From assembly GCF_907164915.1 (NCBI RefSeq), contig NC_061864.1:17520484-17584483 (forward strand): a DNA stretch of 64,000 bases, given 5' to 3'. Positions within the stretch are counted from its first letter, which is position 1. Every line of letters begins with the position of its first letter. The translations under genes and the position numbers were made by a program. Positions 44,595 to 56,433 of this stretch are shown here, in pieces. Source of the DNA: Impatiens glandulifera. Its lineage: Eukaryota; Streptophyta; Magnoliopsida; Ericales; Balsaminaceae. Below the pieces are notes generated by a model. That model ran no database searches. It had not been told where the DNA came from and was given only the letters and a program-made list of their open reading frames with translations.

Positions 44595-44809
44595 GGTTGT
44601 TTCGATTCAAAACATTTTTTCATTAGTGGTTGGATTTAGAACAGATTGTTCGGAATATTAGTTTGGTGTCGAATTTTATAATGTTCATGATCAATTAATG
44701 TGATCGTTTAATGTATGTTGAATTTCATTTATCATTGATATATTGGTTTGGTGGCTGAACAGGTTTTGGTTGCGAACAAAATAATCCGCACATTTTTAAA
44801 AATTTACAT

Positions 44810-45480
44810 GAAAAAACCGAAAGTAAAAATGAAATCTCTCGGGTTTTCTCTTTGTGGAAAAACCGAGAGATATTAGAAAACTCTCGGTTTTTAGCCGAAG
44901 AGAAAACCGAGAGTTATTAGAAAACTCTCGGTTTTCATATAACTCTCGGTTTTTTAGTTTGTGGGAAAACCGAAAGTTTTGTAATATCTCTCGGTTTTTC
45001 CACATAGAGAAAAACCGAAAGTTATTTGTAAAACCCTCGGTTTTTCCACACAGAAAAACCGAAAGTTATTTGTAAAACCCTCGGTTTTTCCACAAAGAGA
45101 AAAACCGAAAGTTCTTTATAAAACCCTCGGTTTTTCCACACAGAGAAAAACCGAAAGTTATATGAAAACTCTCGGTTTTTCCACAAAGAGAAAACCCGAA
45201 AGTTCTTTGTAAAACCCTCGGTTTTTCTCTGTGTGTAAAAACCGAAAGTTATATGAAAACTCTCGGTTTTTCCACAATGAGAAAAACCGAAAGTTGTTTG
45301 CAAAACCCTCGGTTTTTCCAAAAGAGAAAAATCCGAAAGTTTTCATATAACTCTCGGTTTTTCTCTTTGTGGAAATCCCGAGAGAGTCATTACCGAGGGA
45401 TGGCGAGAGTTACTAAAACCTTCAATAAGGTCTCTTTACCGAGAGTTATATGGTCAAAACCGAGAGTTTTAACTCTCGAT
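44810..45480. repeat. 3' subterminal inverted-motif array, CACTA A
   Basis: Around a dozen alternating segments AAAACCGAAAGTT.. and AACTCTCGGTTTT / AACCCTCGGTTTT, spaced by TTCCACA.AGAG phrases. It is the 3' counterpart of the subterminal motif zones at the left of the element. Open frames on both strands here are repeat-driven and not genes. Confidence 0.85.
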
Positions 45481-45505
45481 TTTGACCACTTTTTCACCAG
45501 TGTAC

Positions 45506-46820
45506 CATATAACTTGGATCACATTTTAGTTGGATCAATCAATTTGTGGTTGGATAATAGAACAATAGAGACATTTTCCAATCAATATTTAATTGTTAAT
45601 TAATTATTGTCTAGGATAGAAAGCCAAAGTTAATTAGTATTTCAAATGCAAGATCACAAAAATCTTATTTCTCTTTGTGCTAAAAATTGTGTTTCTGTTC
45701 TATGGTTTTCTCTTTGCCTTTTCAGTTTTTATTTTATTGAATTTGTGACCACTCAATCATGGCATGTTAATTCTAACATATAATTAATGTGTAATTCATG
45801 AATGAGAATGAAATGACTAATTCAAATGTGTATATTATTATTTTATTCTTAAAAGAAGATTAATTACAAGCAGTAGAAAATAATCAAATCAAAGTTAATT
45901 ACACATTAATCATGTTCTAATCGCTGCGATAGATCAACAAAAAGAAATATAATATGTGGTGGTTTGATTATTTATGGAGAAAGAGATTAAACTTAAAAAT
46001 TCTCTACTAAAGCTATCATTCTTAATGGCATCGAGCTTTTTTATTTCAAATAACACAAGATTAATAATATGGTGCAGCAAGTAAAAAAAATGGTATAACA
46101 TAAACGCGACTAAGTAAGTCTAAAAATATTAAAATTTTAAAATACAAATATATTTTAAACACGAATAAAATATTATGAGATTTATTTCGACCCCTATCAA
46201 TCCGTTTATTATATCTAACAATCTATATATTTTCTGGTCATATTGAATTGATATAGAATTTGATAGATTATCCATCCCCTATATTAATTGATCGATTTGT
46301 TTGAATGCTCACAATCTTCATTCTTATTAAATATTATTAAATTACAAAATGAAATTAACCAAAAAAAAATCTCTGTTCTTCTTTTAATTATATTATTTTT
46401 ATACAAATAAAATAGATAAAAATAAATAACAAATAAACTGATAAGTGAATAAACAAAGTTCATTAATATTTATTTTTAAAAATGCGAAACTCTTTTAATC
46501 CAAATTTTAATATTTAATAAAAAAAGGTCTGGAATATTTAATAAAGAGAGGGAGGGGGTCCCATTGGCTGATGGAGTGATAGCCGCCGTCTCTGCGGGGC
46601 CTATCTTGTGTTTTTAGTGAGTTTCTATCTAAATATTTTTATTATTATATATGAAACTCAAAAAAATTATTATTATAATTATGAGGACTATTTATAATTA
46701 ACATTTATAACTGTTATTGAGTTATTTGAATTTTTCAATATTTGTTTTTAAAAAATTTAAAGGTGAATATCTTTATAGATATTGTTTTGGGTTGTTATCC
46801 AAAACATGATGATAAAAATT
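45506..46820. other. Intergenic, AT-rich
   Basis: No coding signal. A short mixed stretch at 46540-46620 (GGGAGGGGGTCCCATTGGCT) stands out but has no identifiable ends. Confidence 0.45.
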
Positions 46821-46829
46821 ACAAGAGAA

Positions 46830-47405
46830 GACAAAATCACATTGGAGAGAAAGATAAATTTCATTGTGAATATATTTATATTGTAAAACAAAGTAACTAC
46901 GGATAAATTCATTAGAAATTGTTGTAATATTAATGATATTACATTAACAACTTTATATATTAAAACAGTTCATTTGGAATGGACTTCTTTTTTTAATTAA
47001 AAAAAATTAGTATAACACTTCATAACCATGAAAAAATTAATAGAGAAGACAAAATCAAATTGGGAGGAGAGGAGGGATTTCATTATGACTATATTTATTT
47101 TATACATCAAAGTAGCTATGAAAAAATTAATTAAAAATTGTTGTTATATTAACGATATTGCATTAAAATCTATATATTAAAACAATTTATTTGGAATGGA
47201 CTTTTTTTTATCTAACAAAAATAATAGGAGAATGGCAATTTGGGGAGAAAGAAGGATTTCATTATGAATATATTTATTTTGTACATCAAAGTATTAATTA
47301 GAAATTGTTGTAATATTAATGATATTGTATTAAAATTTATATATTAAAACAATTTATTTGGAATAGACTATTTTTTTAATTAAGAAAAACTAATATAACA
47401 ATTCA
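46830..47405. repeat. Imperfect tandem triplication, about 190-bp units
   Basis: Three successive copies share, in order, ATTGGAGAGAAAGA (or variants), ATTTCATTGTGAATATATTT, ACAAAGTA, TTAGAAATTGTTGTAATATT, AATGATATT.CATTAA, ATATATTAAAACA and TTATTTGGAATGGACTT. They start near 46830, 47050 and 47230. Non-coding. Origin unknown. Confidence 0.75.
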
Positions 47406-48130
47406 AAACCATGAAAAAATTAAAAAAGAAAAAAAATTATAATAACATTATAATTTAATATAAAATAAATATTTAAAAAAAACAATTGTTTGCCCATTGC
47501 TAACGTCACGTGATTTGAAAAGGAATCAAGTCAAATAGAAAGAAGATCTCTCTTATGTCTTTTTATATGACAGCCGACCGATGAAATCTACAGTCACAGC
47601 TTTTTCCTGCCAGTCAAAGTTCAAAAAAAATCAATATACTAATATTCTAATTAGCGACTTTATTTAACAAAAGTTTTGATTTATTATCATAACAAAACTG
47701 ATTTAATAAAAAAATGTTTTCATTTTAATATTAAGAAAAATAGTAATAATCCATTAACAATTCAAAAACATTTATAAAATTAATTGACTCTACTATCTCT
47801 AAATATCATTAAAATTTAAAATAATTAACTATTATGAAAATAATTTACAAAAATAATATAAATCAAAATTAATAATTGACAATCTATATATTAAATTGCA
47901 TAAACAATTTACAAAAATAAAACTCCCGTTAAAATGATAGCCCCTTATTTTAATAACTTAGAAGAAGAAAATAAATAATGATAGGTGATGATTTTGAGGA
48001 AGGAATAATATTTTTGGTAAAATGACTTAAATGATATTAATATATAATAATAATTTAAATTAGAGAGTATTTTAGTATTTTAAATAATTAATTAAGTAAT
48101 GTGATTGATTAGAGTTGATTGAAAATTTTT
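47406..48130. other. Intergenic, AT-rich
   Basis: No gene seen. 47490-47620 is more mixed and holds ACGTCACGTGAT (a G-box core) but no nearby transcript is evident. Confidence 0.4.
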
Positions 48131-48492
48131 AAAACATTAATATCTTTGCAGATCAGATATATACGCGTGAGGCGGACTTGAGCTCATTAATAATAGCTAG
48201 TGATTGATACTCATTTTTTTTTATTTTATAAATATTAATGTATTTTTATTAGTTGATAGTAAATGAGAAGAGATTATTTTATCTTCATCACTCTCTCAAA
48301 ACTCACATTATTGTTCGTTTAGATTGTCATGCGGCTCTAATTTGTTTGATGATTACATATGGATGTCTTGAGTCTTGACGGTTGATCTGATCCTTCGACT
48401 AGGTCGTTAGTGTTATTTGCGACGATTGTGTCCTAGTGTTATTTTTTTTTAAACATTTATCTCATAATGTTTTAGCCCATATAGTATTAGTG

Positions 48493-48495
<3 letters not shown>

Positions 48496-48533
<38 letters not shown>
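48496..48533. repeat. (TA)n microsatellite
   Basis: About 18 TA units within the right copy of the duplication; the left copy has only a short TA run at the equivalent place (about 30018-30028). Similar (TA)n runs lie at 50690-50731, 52272-52296 and 52483-52531. Confidence 0.9.
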
Positions 48534-48538
<5 letters not shown>

Positions 48539-50592
48539 ATCTTTTCTTTTTTGAATTAACCAAATTTGTTTAATTTGAATTAGTCAAAGGTTTGTCCATT
48601 AGGTTGCGGATAGATGGGGCATGCTTAGTAAGATGAGGCATTTTATTGTATTTATGCTCATGCTCTTTATCTTGGTTTTAGGATATTATTTGCTTATAAA
48701 AAATAAACTATTAAGTTAGTTTAAATGATAAAAAAAAATATTGGATCTTCTTAAGAGAAATATTATAAGGAGTTGAAGCCTCCTATTAATGTATCAATAT
48801 ATTAATATCAAGTTATAAATATAAATAAAAGTTATAAATATAAATAAGAGAAATATTTATTTATGAGTATTCGATGGTCGAGTTTGGGTATCTTAAATCG
48901 GGTTTAAGGTCAGGATGAGCTAGTAAAGAAAGTACCCAAAAAGATCTATAAACGAAAAATATGTGAAACCCAAACCTTCAATACCCGATCATACTAATTA
49001 AAATTTATTTATTATTGTTAAGTATTAACTTGATAATTCATAGTATATCACATCATTATATCAATCATAATAATTATATTATATTTATATTTTACTCTTA
49101 CACATTTCACACCAAAATTTTCTTTTAATACTAACAAAAATTATTTATAATAAACATAATTTTACTATGTTTCTACACTTATATAAGTAAGTGATACTTC
49201 AATTTTTTTTTTATATTATTAGTTTTAAAGTCACTTATTAATTAGTTATTTTTTCATCTTTACTTTATAATTTAATTTTAATAAAATATATAAATTCACA
49301 CTTTAATCGGATAATGGATTACCCGGCCCATCAAAGATCGTGCATTTAGCGAATCGGAGACGGAGATAAAAATAGAGATACACGTTGGGTGTGGAATCGA
49401 TAAATATCTGACAATAAAATAAAATTTGAATCCGAGAACAATATCTTTACTATCGGCGGATATAGTATCAGTTGTAGTCCTAATATTATCACACATATCA
49501 AATTAACTAATTAAGTCACACAAAATGTGTTATTTTGAAATATTGATTTGATCATATAAACTTCAACAATATCAATATTGACTTGAACCATGGCTTAGAA
49601 AGTTGAAAAAAACCCTGAAATAATTAATAAATAGCGACAGCCTTACATATTAAATCATAAATGTGAAGTAGAACTAAATTTACTATATATAAATTTGAGT
49701 AAAAAAAATGGTAAGTAAAATTAAAATTTTAAATATATTAAAATTATCTAAATAAATCTCAAATTAAATTTTATCATTTTATTAACTAAATTGCCTAAAT
49801 TCCACAAACATATTACACGGCAATTCACACCAATCATGTCCGATCGGTGCATAATTAAGGAAAATCTTTCTTAGAAAAAGTTAATTAAAAAAATAAATAT
49901 AAAAATTTATTTAAAAATCACTTCTTTTCATCAACTTAGTTATTATAAATTAATCACATCGTCGCACCAAATTAAAACAAAATTACCTTCTCATTTTTAC
50001 TTTATTAATTAATTTTAAAAAATGATGTATAGGTGCCGTAACAAAATATTAATTTCCAAACAATTACATTTTCCAAATCTTAATTCATCTTTTTATATAA
50101 AGAGAAAGTGTCATAAAAATTATAATATATATGATAAATTGCATAAAAAAAATTTACATATCAAACTAAACAATATTGTAAATAACAAATTAAATAATGC
50201 TAGCTTTACATATTGTAATTAATCTTTAATATTAAATATTAATAATACAAATTATTCTTACCCGCCTATAGCTATCCTTTACCTGCACAAATGTATGTGT
50301 CCGTATAATTTGTTTTCAACTCCACTAATTTAAGTGCTAGAACTTTATATTTTGTGCTGGTAATAAAAGTTATTTTGTTTTATTGACTATGACTCTATTC
50401 ATTAAATATTATAATAATGCTAGCTTTAAATATTATAATATTGCATAAAATAAAATAGCATTTAAATTAATAAATGAATTATATAATAGTGGTTTAAGGT
50501 TAATATATATTAAAAAAAACATAAACACAACCATTTATAAAATTTAAACACTTTCAAATGGTGAACTAGTTATAGCTTGCTTACTCCTGACC

Positions 50593-50680
50593 TCAGACTT
50601 TTTTTTCTTCTTCAACTTCATGCAGGTTTCTCATCACTGCTTCAGTTACCTTTGATAATAACTCTGACCAATCTCTGCAT

Positions 50681-50734
<54 letters not shown>

Positions 50735-51537
50735 GTTAATTATATTTGAAGAATAATGTTATATAATATAAAAACATGCAAATATGTATATTTATATATT
50801 ACGTACCCTTTAGCTGAATCAAATGTTAGACCAACAGTTGATCTAGCTTCTTCAAGAGCCCATCTGAATCTGTGAAGCTCATTTGGATCATACTTTTTGA
50901 TGTTCTTTACCTTAAGTCTAGAAGGTTGAATGTTCCAAAATATTGGAACCAACCTCTTTTTACTCTCCATTATAAGAGCCAATTCGTAGAGACAATAATA
51001 CGATTTGCAATACTTTGGAGAAAACACCGCCACCGCAACTTTACAGTTTCTTATCGCCGCGTCTATCTCCGACAACAACTTATCCCCGGGATACAGGCTT
51101 TTTTTGTCCAAAAACGTGTGGAGACCTATCATCTTCGAAAGACGCTCATACAACAAACCCGAAATGTTCCCTTTTATTTATGTAGTGAAAATATTAGCTA
51201 GTATTGCTCAATACGTCAAATTTAATTATTTATGTAGTAAAAATATTCAAACTTAAACGAAAATATGTTAAACTTATGAACAATATAATAATATTGGTGT
51301 TTTTTATATTCTTAGAAACTGCATCACGGAGAACATTTAAATAATTAGTTTCTAATTAATATTATATATACCTTTTGTATCCGCCCCACGGTGGTTGATG
51401 AAAACGTCGTACGCCCGATCTGAAGGCTTCGCGACGACACCAAAATTGCGATGAATATGGATGGAGGAGTTGCAGTTGCTAGTGACAGCGGCTAGTGATG
51501 TGCGTACTTGCATGGCGGTGGCCTGGCTGAGCTTCAT
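50593..51537 (-). CDS. TIR-only immune protein (TIR domain NADase-like)
   Basis: Exons 51372-51537, 50807-51170 and 50593-50674 on the minus strand splice in phase to 203 residues, ending in TGA. The N-terminus (MKLSQATAMQVRTS...) is followed by the TIR start YDVFINHRGADTKG (about 42-55), the BB-loop region FLDKKSLYPGDK, IRNCKVAVAVFSPKYCKSYY, then CLYELALI, whose Glu aligns with the catalytic Glu of plant TIR NADases. Next come KRLVPIFWNIQPS and LHRFRWALEEARSTVGLTFD. The last exon gives DWSELLSK.TEAVMRNLHEVEEEKK. No NB-ARC or LRR follows, so this is a stand-alone TIR protein of the plant 'toll/interleukin-1 receptor-like' type. The family cleaves NAD+ to make signals for EDS1-dependent immunity; activity here is inferred. 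A second in-frame ATG lies at 51513. Confidence 0.88.
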
Positions 51538-52137
51538 TAATTAAGTTAGAAAAGGCTATAAATTAATGAACAATTAGTCAAGACGTTTATTTATAGAACT
51601 AGCTAGAGAAATGAACCTAATTCCTTTGAATCTCATATGCCCACAATGCCAATGGTAAAGGAGTTATCTGGGATCAGTATTGTTTGATTTATTAAAGACT
51701 CTCGAAATCAAATGAAATGTATGCTCAACTTTCAGTAAAGTTAAGGATCTCCGCTCAATCACAGCTCAATCACAGGGAGCGGAGAGACATCCAACAGCCC
51801 TATAGGTAGCTGTGACTCTGAAAGGAGCACAAAGAAAAGTGAAGAAGCACAGATAAACTGATTCCACTTAGGTTAATTATCTTATTCAAAAAAAATATTT
51901 AGGTTAAATTATAGTGCACGTGCACGTGCTTGCTTTTTTTAATAAACAAATATATATGCAAATTGGTTGGTCTTATTTATCACTGTTTGGAATTATTAGG
52001 ACTATTTATAATTAACATCTCAATTGTTATATATATATTTATTTATATATAATATAATATAATAAAATAAACTAAACTAAACTACTTGAGTCAATAAAAA
52101 TAAAAGAAACAAATATACAGGGGAGGTCATTTTCTCA

Positions 52138-52479
52138 CGTACCACTCGATCAATAACGTCCGATTGTGATTGTTTTTATTTTCTTCGGAAAGATAACTTG
52201 ATTGGTTTTCAAATGACCTAAGCAATTGGCCAAACAAAAAAAATAGTTTATATTTATTTTATAATAGTTTTATATATATATATATATATATATATTAATA
52301 TTATACTTAGTTAAAAAGTTCAACTAAAATTATTAAAACTAAAATTATTAAAATGTCTTACGTTAATCAAATTTTATGTTAAATTTAAAATATAAAGTCT
52401 TATTAGCCTAGTTGGTTAAAAGATTTTACTTGTTTTATTAGGTTTTTAAAGTTCGAAACATAACTATAGCATTTATAAA

Positions 52480-52534
<55 letters not shown>

Positions 52535-54117
52535 TGAGAGGTCCTGAGTTCAAGTCAGTTTCTGTGCCCGATTAAATGTTTAAGTGTTTAATCTTGTAGG
52601 CACATTTTATTTTAAATATTAAAGGTCACAATATTTTTTTATACATTATTTTGTGTTGCTACATAAACCTAAGTCCATTAATTATTTAAATCATTCAAAT
52701 GATCATTAATGTTAGGGGCTTTAAATTAAAGTCAAATACAAATATTTTGATTTTGATGAATGGTGTTTGCTATCCATCAAGAAAGGGAAATAAGGGCAAT
52801 AAGCTTTTAATTAATGTCGAATACAATTATTTTGATTTTGATGAATGGTGTTTGTTTTACTATATAAAAAATATTAGTCCCTCCCTACAATTAATAGTTT
52901 ATTTCTATCCATCAAGAAAAGAAAGGGAAATAAGGGCAATAAGCTTTTAGGCTTCTGGTAAAGAAAGAAGGAGAGAATGTGAATTTCGGACTAATAACAT
53001 AAAGATCCGCACATCTATGAATTCTGATATGTATTACTGCTTTATGATCAATGAAATCATATAGTTCAAAATCAATGTTTTCAAACTTAAGTTTATGTTT
53101 ACTAACCTGTGGTATCAGATAGCTTAGTTTAACAACATATGCTTTTCTAAATTATGATTTCATATCTATATATGAATTAAGGTTTTATATATACGTGTAA
53201 GGAATATGATTTTAATAATAATTAAATAATGTATATTACTATTGCACAAAAAGACTCTATTACAACATTTAATTTGGAATGTGTTATTCATTGCGCATTT
53301 TGCATTGATCATATTGGTAATGATGTTTATTTGGTGATTGAAATTTCTCTAAAGAAGAATATATTTTTTATCTGTGAATTTGGTTAAAAGTACTGTTAAA
53401 TTTATTTATGCACTGAAAATATTATATTAATTTATGTATATTAACTTGTCAAAATTATTTATGTTAAATTTATAATATATATATTTTATACTTTTATTTA
53501 ATGATTTTATTAAAATAATAAATAATAAAATATTTTATTTTTTTTAATAAAATTAACAATAATATTTTTAAACATTAATTTTACTTTTTAATAAAATTAA
53601 AAATATATTACTTTATTCAGAACAGCTACTTAAATATTTATTCAATCATATCACGTAAATAATAATATTTTATAATAAAATATTTTAAAACAAATTTTAC
53701 TTTGAAATTGTTTAATTTAATAAGATCAATAATTTTAATTCATGTATAATTTTATGTATAATACATTATTAAATAGTATAAAATAAATTATTTAAGATTA
53801 TAATTTTAACTATATTATATATAAGTAATCTTATTAAAATAAAATTTGGTTAATAAATATTTTAAAAACTAAGAGATATGGTTTTGGGTTAATGTATTAA
53901 TTAAGTTGTTTAAAATAATAATAATAATAATTTATTGTATATTGTTTAAGTTGTTGATTTTGTAATGACATTGTTATTTAATATATAAGGAATAGTACAA
54001 ATTATAAAATAAATATAAACTATTTTTTTGCTTGACCAATTGCTTAGGTCATTTGAAAACAAATCAAGTTATCTTTCCCACCAAAAAAACAATCACAATC
54101 TGAGTGGTGGTCCCAAG
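52138..54117. mobile_element. Long inverted-repeat element, about 2 kb
   Basis: Left arm (about 52138-52270): ACCACTCGATC..., GATTGTGATTGTTTT, GAAAGATAACTTGATTGGTT, TTCAAATGACCTAAGCAATT, GGCCAAACAAAAAAAATAGT, TTATATTTATTTTATAAT. The right arm (about 54000-54117) is its reverse complement with a few differences and a gap of about ten bases near the outer end. The interior is AT-rich with two (TA)n runs and no transposase. It is probably a non-autonomous TIR or foldback element; family unknown. The right end abuts a Pack-MULE-type terminus at 54120. Confidence 0.7.
52720..52950. repeat. Partial tandem duplication inside the 2-kb element
   Basis: TTTTGATTTTGATGAATGGT occurs at 52744 and 52831, and GGGAAATAAGGGCAATAAGC at 52784 and 52925, with CTATCCATCAAGAAA before each. 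Two overlapping duplications of roughly 87 and 140 bp are implied. Confidence 0.75.
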
Positions 54118-54119
54118 AA

Positions 54120-54250
54120 GGGAAATTTGATCAAATGACCCTTTTTAGGTGATTCCCAAAACTAACTTTAAAAATTTTCATTTTTATTTTTAACCTCTTT
54201 TTTACATTTCTTCCTTCCTTTCCCTCTCATAGTTCCCAAACTCTAACCCC
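54120..54250 (+). mobile_element. Single end of a second Pack-MULE-type element
   Basis: GGGAAATTTGATCAAATGAC begins at 54120, identical to the terminus of the 4145-13562 element, followed by the same kind of sequence (CCCAAAACTAACTTTAAAAA, an AT-rich part, then CTTTCCCTCTCATAGTTCCC). I found no inverted partner downstream in the window, so this is either one end of a decayed copy or its other end is too diverged to spot. Confidence 0.65.
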
Positions 54251-54279
54251 ACTTTCTCTTCTTCCTCTTTTCCTTTCCA

Positions 54280-55600
54280 CGCCCCACGCCCTATTATTTG
54301 TTAGCTGTTTCGGGATAACCAAGCTGAGTAATCCAGGTTCCTTTAGAAGGAAGAAGTTATTACACAGGCGGTGGCGGCAACAAGTGTTGCCTGATGGGCG
54401 ATTTGATTCAGTAGTTGACTCTGATTGATGTGGTATAAAACCGTAAAATAATATTGTCGTTGTACTATTCCTAAAAGTTTGGTGATTCGTCATATTTGAG
54501 ATGACAAGAGTTAAAATGGAGATTGGAGAAAGAAAAAGGACAGCCAAACGGGTTCTTTGAGACGCCAATACTTCAGTACATGTTGGTTTAGTTAGGGCTT
54601 TGATTGGGTTTTTTATTAAAAATTTAGATAGAAAAAATAATAATAATTGGTGATGATTTTGAGAAAGTAATGATTATTTTTAGTAAAATGACTTAAAATG
54701 GTATTGATATATATATATATATAAATAAAATAAAAAATAATAATTTAAAATAGAGAGTATTTTAGTATTTTGGTTAATAAAATTAGTGATTTGATTATTT
54801 AGAAGTGATTAATTGGAAAATTGATTTTGTTTGGGTTTTTCAAATAACCAAAAGAGATCCAGGCCTTATATGTCTTAGATGACAGTAAAAGTTTTTGCTC
54901 TCAAGGAATGTAACTGATCACAAATTGTAGTTAATCTTGCTCTGCGGCAGTCGGTTCTTAAAACGGTTTGTTCACTACTGCTTTGACTGTGATTCTAGAT
55001 TAGTTACGATCACAGCCTCACAGGTATTATCAACTATGAAAAGTTATTGGATGCTCTTTCTGCATTAACTCTGCTTGGTTTGTTCCACTCTTCTTTTTCT
55101 ACATCTGCAAATGCCGACACTTGGAGCTTGTTTTTGATGTAGTTTTTTTTCTCCAAATTATTTAATTAGAAAAAACTTTATTCAATGAAAAATTTGATTA
55201 TTTTGGTTAAATGACTAAAATATTATCAATACTATGATTTGTTTGTTTGATAACGAGAATTTTGTTATCTAGATTAAATCCGTATAACTCTTCATCAAAT
55301 AAGTACTTATTCTCCTTAGTAATACATTGTACACTCACAAAAAAAAAAAAAAAAAAAAAAAAAAAATTCTCCTTTCAGCGAGTCGAAGGAGTTCATGGAC
55401 ATGAAACAGCTGGCAACCCATGCATTTACATCTGACGAGGTTGGATTGAGAGCACAACATCTGGGTCTTCACAAAGCGATTTGTGTTCTGTTGGGCTGGC
55501 AGAGTGTGGTGGCTTCCAGAGAAGATTCCACCTGTTGCCTGCCCTTAACAGTTTGACCAAATATTCAAATTAGGTTTGTCTTTGGTATCCAAGAGAAGAT
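54280..55600. other. Unrecognised sequence next to the Pack-MULE-type end
   Basis: There are gene-like short open pieces that I cannot name. On the plus strand, about 54330-54420 reads NPGSFRRKKLLHRRWRQQ. About 55023-55120 reads NYEKLLDALSALTLLGLFHS in frame with SFSTSANADT. About 55380-55555 reads MDMKQLATHAFTSDEVGLRA. They may be further captured exons. A MITE-like GAGCTTGTTTTTGATGTAG start lies at 55123 and an A-run of about 30 at 55338-55367. Confidence 0.3.
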
Positions 55601-56430
55601 ATTTTTATGAGAAATACTCTCTTTTTGTGGTTGTGGAGGTTGAATTTGGAGATACTTTTGCATGATTTAGTGAATATAATACATTATCCATATTTGGAAA
55701 TATTTGTGTTTCTTCATTTGGATTTCGCATTGAAACCTAAATGAATTTGAATGGAGTTAATAGATTTGAAAAGTACATGATGTCTTATGTAGAACATTCT
55801 TACTTTCGTTGTTGATGATTAGAAATCTATCCCTCTTACCGTTTTGTGGACGATTTGATAAGTAAAAATTTCCGACATTGAAAGATCCTTAAGTTGCTTT
55901 ATTTACACTTTTAATAGTGTACTTAATTTCTTTTTTAACAGGGCACTCAATTTCTTTTAAATTTCTTATACAAAAAATAACTCACTATCTAAATAATATT
56001 TTTTCCTTTTCAACTTTACTCTCTTAAACTATGATTTGTTCATTTTCATTCCGCTTCACTCCTTTCAGACCAATTTGATCTCTTAAGTCTTAACCAACCA
56101 CACTTTACTTTTTTAAATTAAACTATGATTTGTTTATTTTATTCAGCTTTACTCTTATGGGGCTGATCAAACCAAATCTATCAAATTTGGTTGTGCATTT
56201 CTATAGACAAACTAACCCGAAATCGTTTATCCCTTAAATTATACTAGTTTTTATCCCTCAACAAAATTCGAGTACCCAAAAGTTAGTCTTAAATTTCATA
56301 CAATTTAAAATTTCAATATATATTTGGTTTGATTAATACAAACATAATACAAAAAAAAAATATGATATGGAACAATTCATATTACACACCAATAAACACA
56401 CTAACTTCCTCTATTCAAAAGCTTGAATCT
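55600..56430. other. Intergenic, no gene seen
   Basis: No reading frame or repeat of note; likely remote downstream sequence of the ABCG relic on the minus strand. Confidence 0.4.
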
Positions 56431-56433
56431 AGA

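Larger units (their letters stand above)
37135..45502 (+). mobile_element. CACTA (En/Spm) element A, 8368 bp, TSD TAC
   Basis: The left end CACTAGTAAAAAAAAGGGTC and the right end TTTTTCACCAGTG are the inverted CACTA termini. TAC flanks both sides (37132-37134 and 45503-45505), the 3-bp duplication of this superfamily. Both subterminal zones are full of short CCGAAGG/CCGAAAG/CCGAGAG motifs in both orientations. Inside are a small TnpA-like ORF, an array of 83-bp units, a TNP2-derived ORF lacking the catalytic core and a six-exon TnpA-like gene. Without a catalytic TNP2 it should be non-autonomous. Confidence 0.92.
48131..51618. repeat. Segmental duplication, right copy (with intact TIR gene)
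   Basis: Direct-orientation partner of 29410-35671, separated from it by about 12.5 kb that includes the CACTA element. It carries its own extra block of roughly 220 bp near 50215-50440, bounded by two copies of AATAATGCTAGCTTTA.ATAT. Confidence 0.85.

Noticed and set aside
44796..45346. Several open frames on both strands rich in F, K, N, R and E
   Set aside because: They arise from the CCGAAAG/CTCTCGG motif repeats and overlap on both strands; no family resemblance.
37135..45502. CACTA element A as an autonomous element
   Set aside because: No Transposase_21 catalytic region was found in any frame; only the outer TNP2 domains remain.
47500..47515. G-box ACGTCACGTG
   Set aside because: There is no transcript or start site nearby, so a regulatory role cannot be supported.
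52395..52560. tRNA-like A and B box words (TAGCCTAGTTGG, GGTCCTGAGTTCAAGTC)
   Set aside because: The spacing is far too long because of a (TA)n run and no cloverleaf forms; at most a broken SINE.
54227..54568. Minus-strand 113-codon open frame
   Set aside because: It is composed of low-complexity termini and Pack-MULE end sequence, with no domain; the plus strand looks more gene-like.
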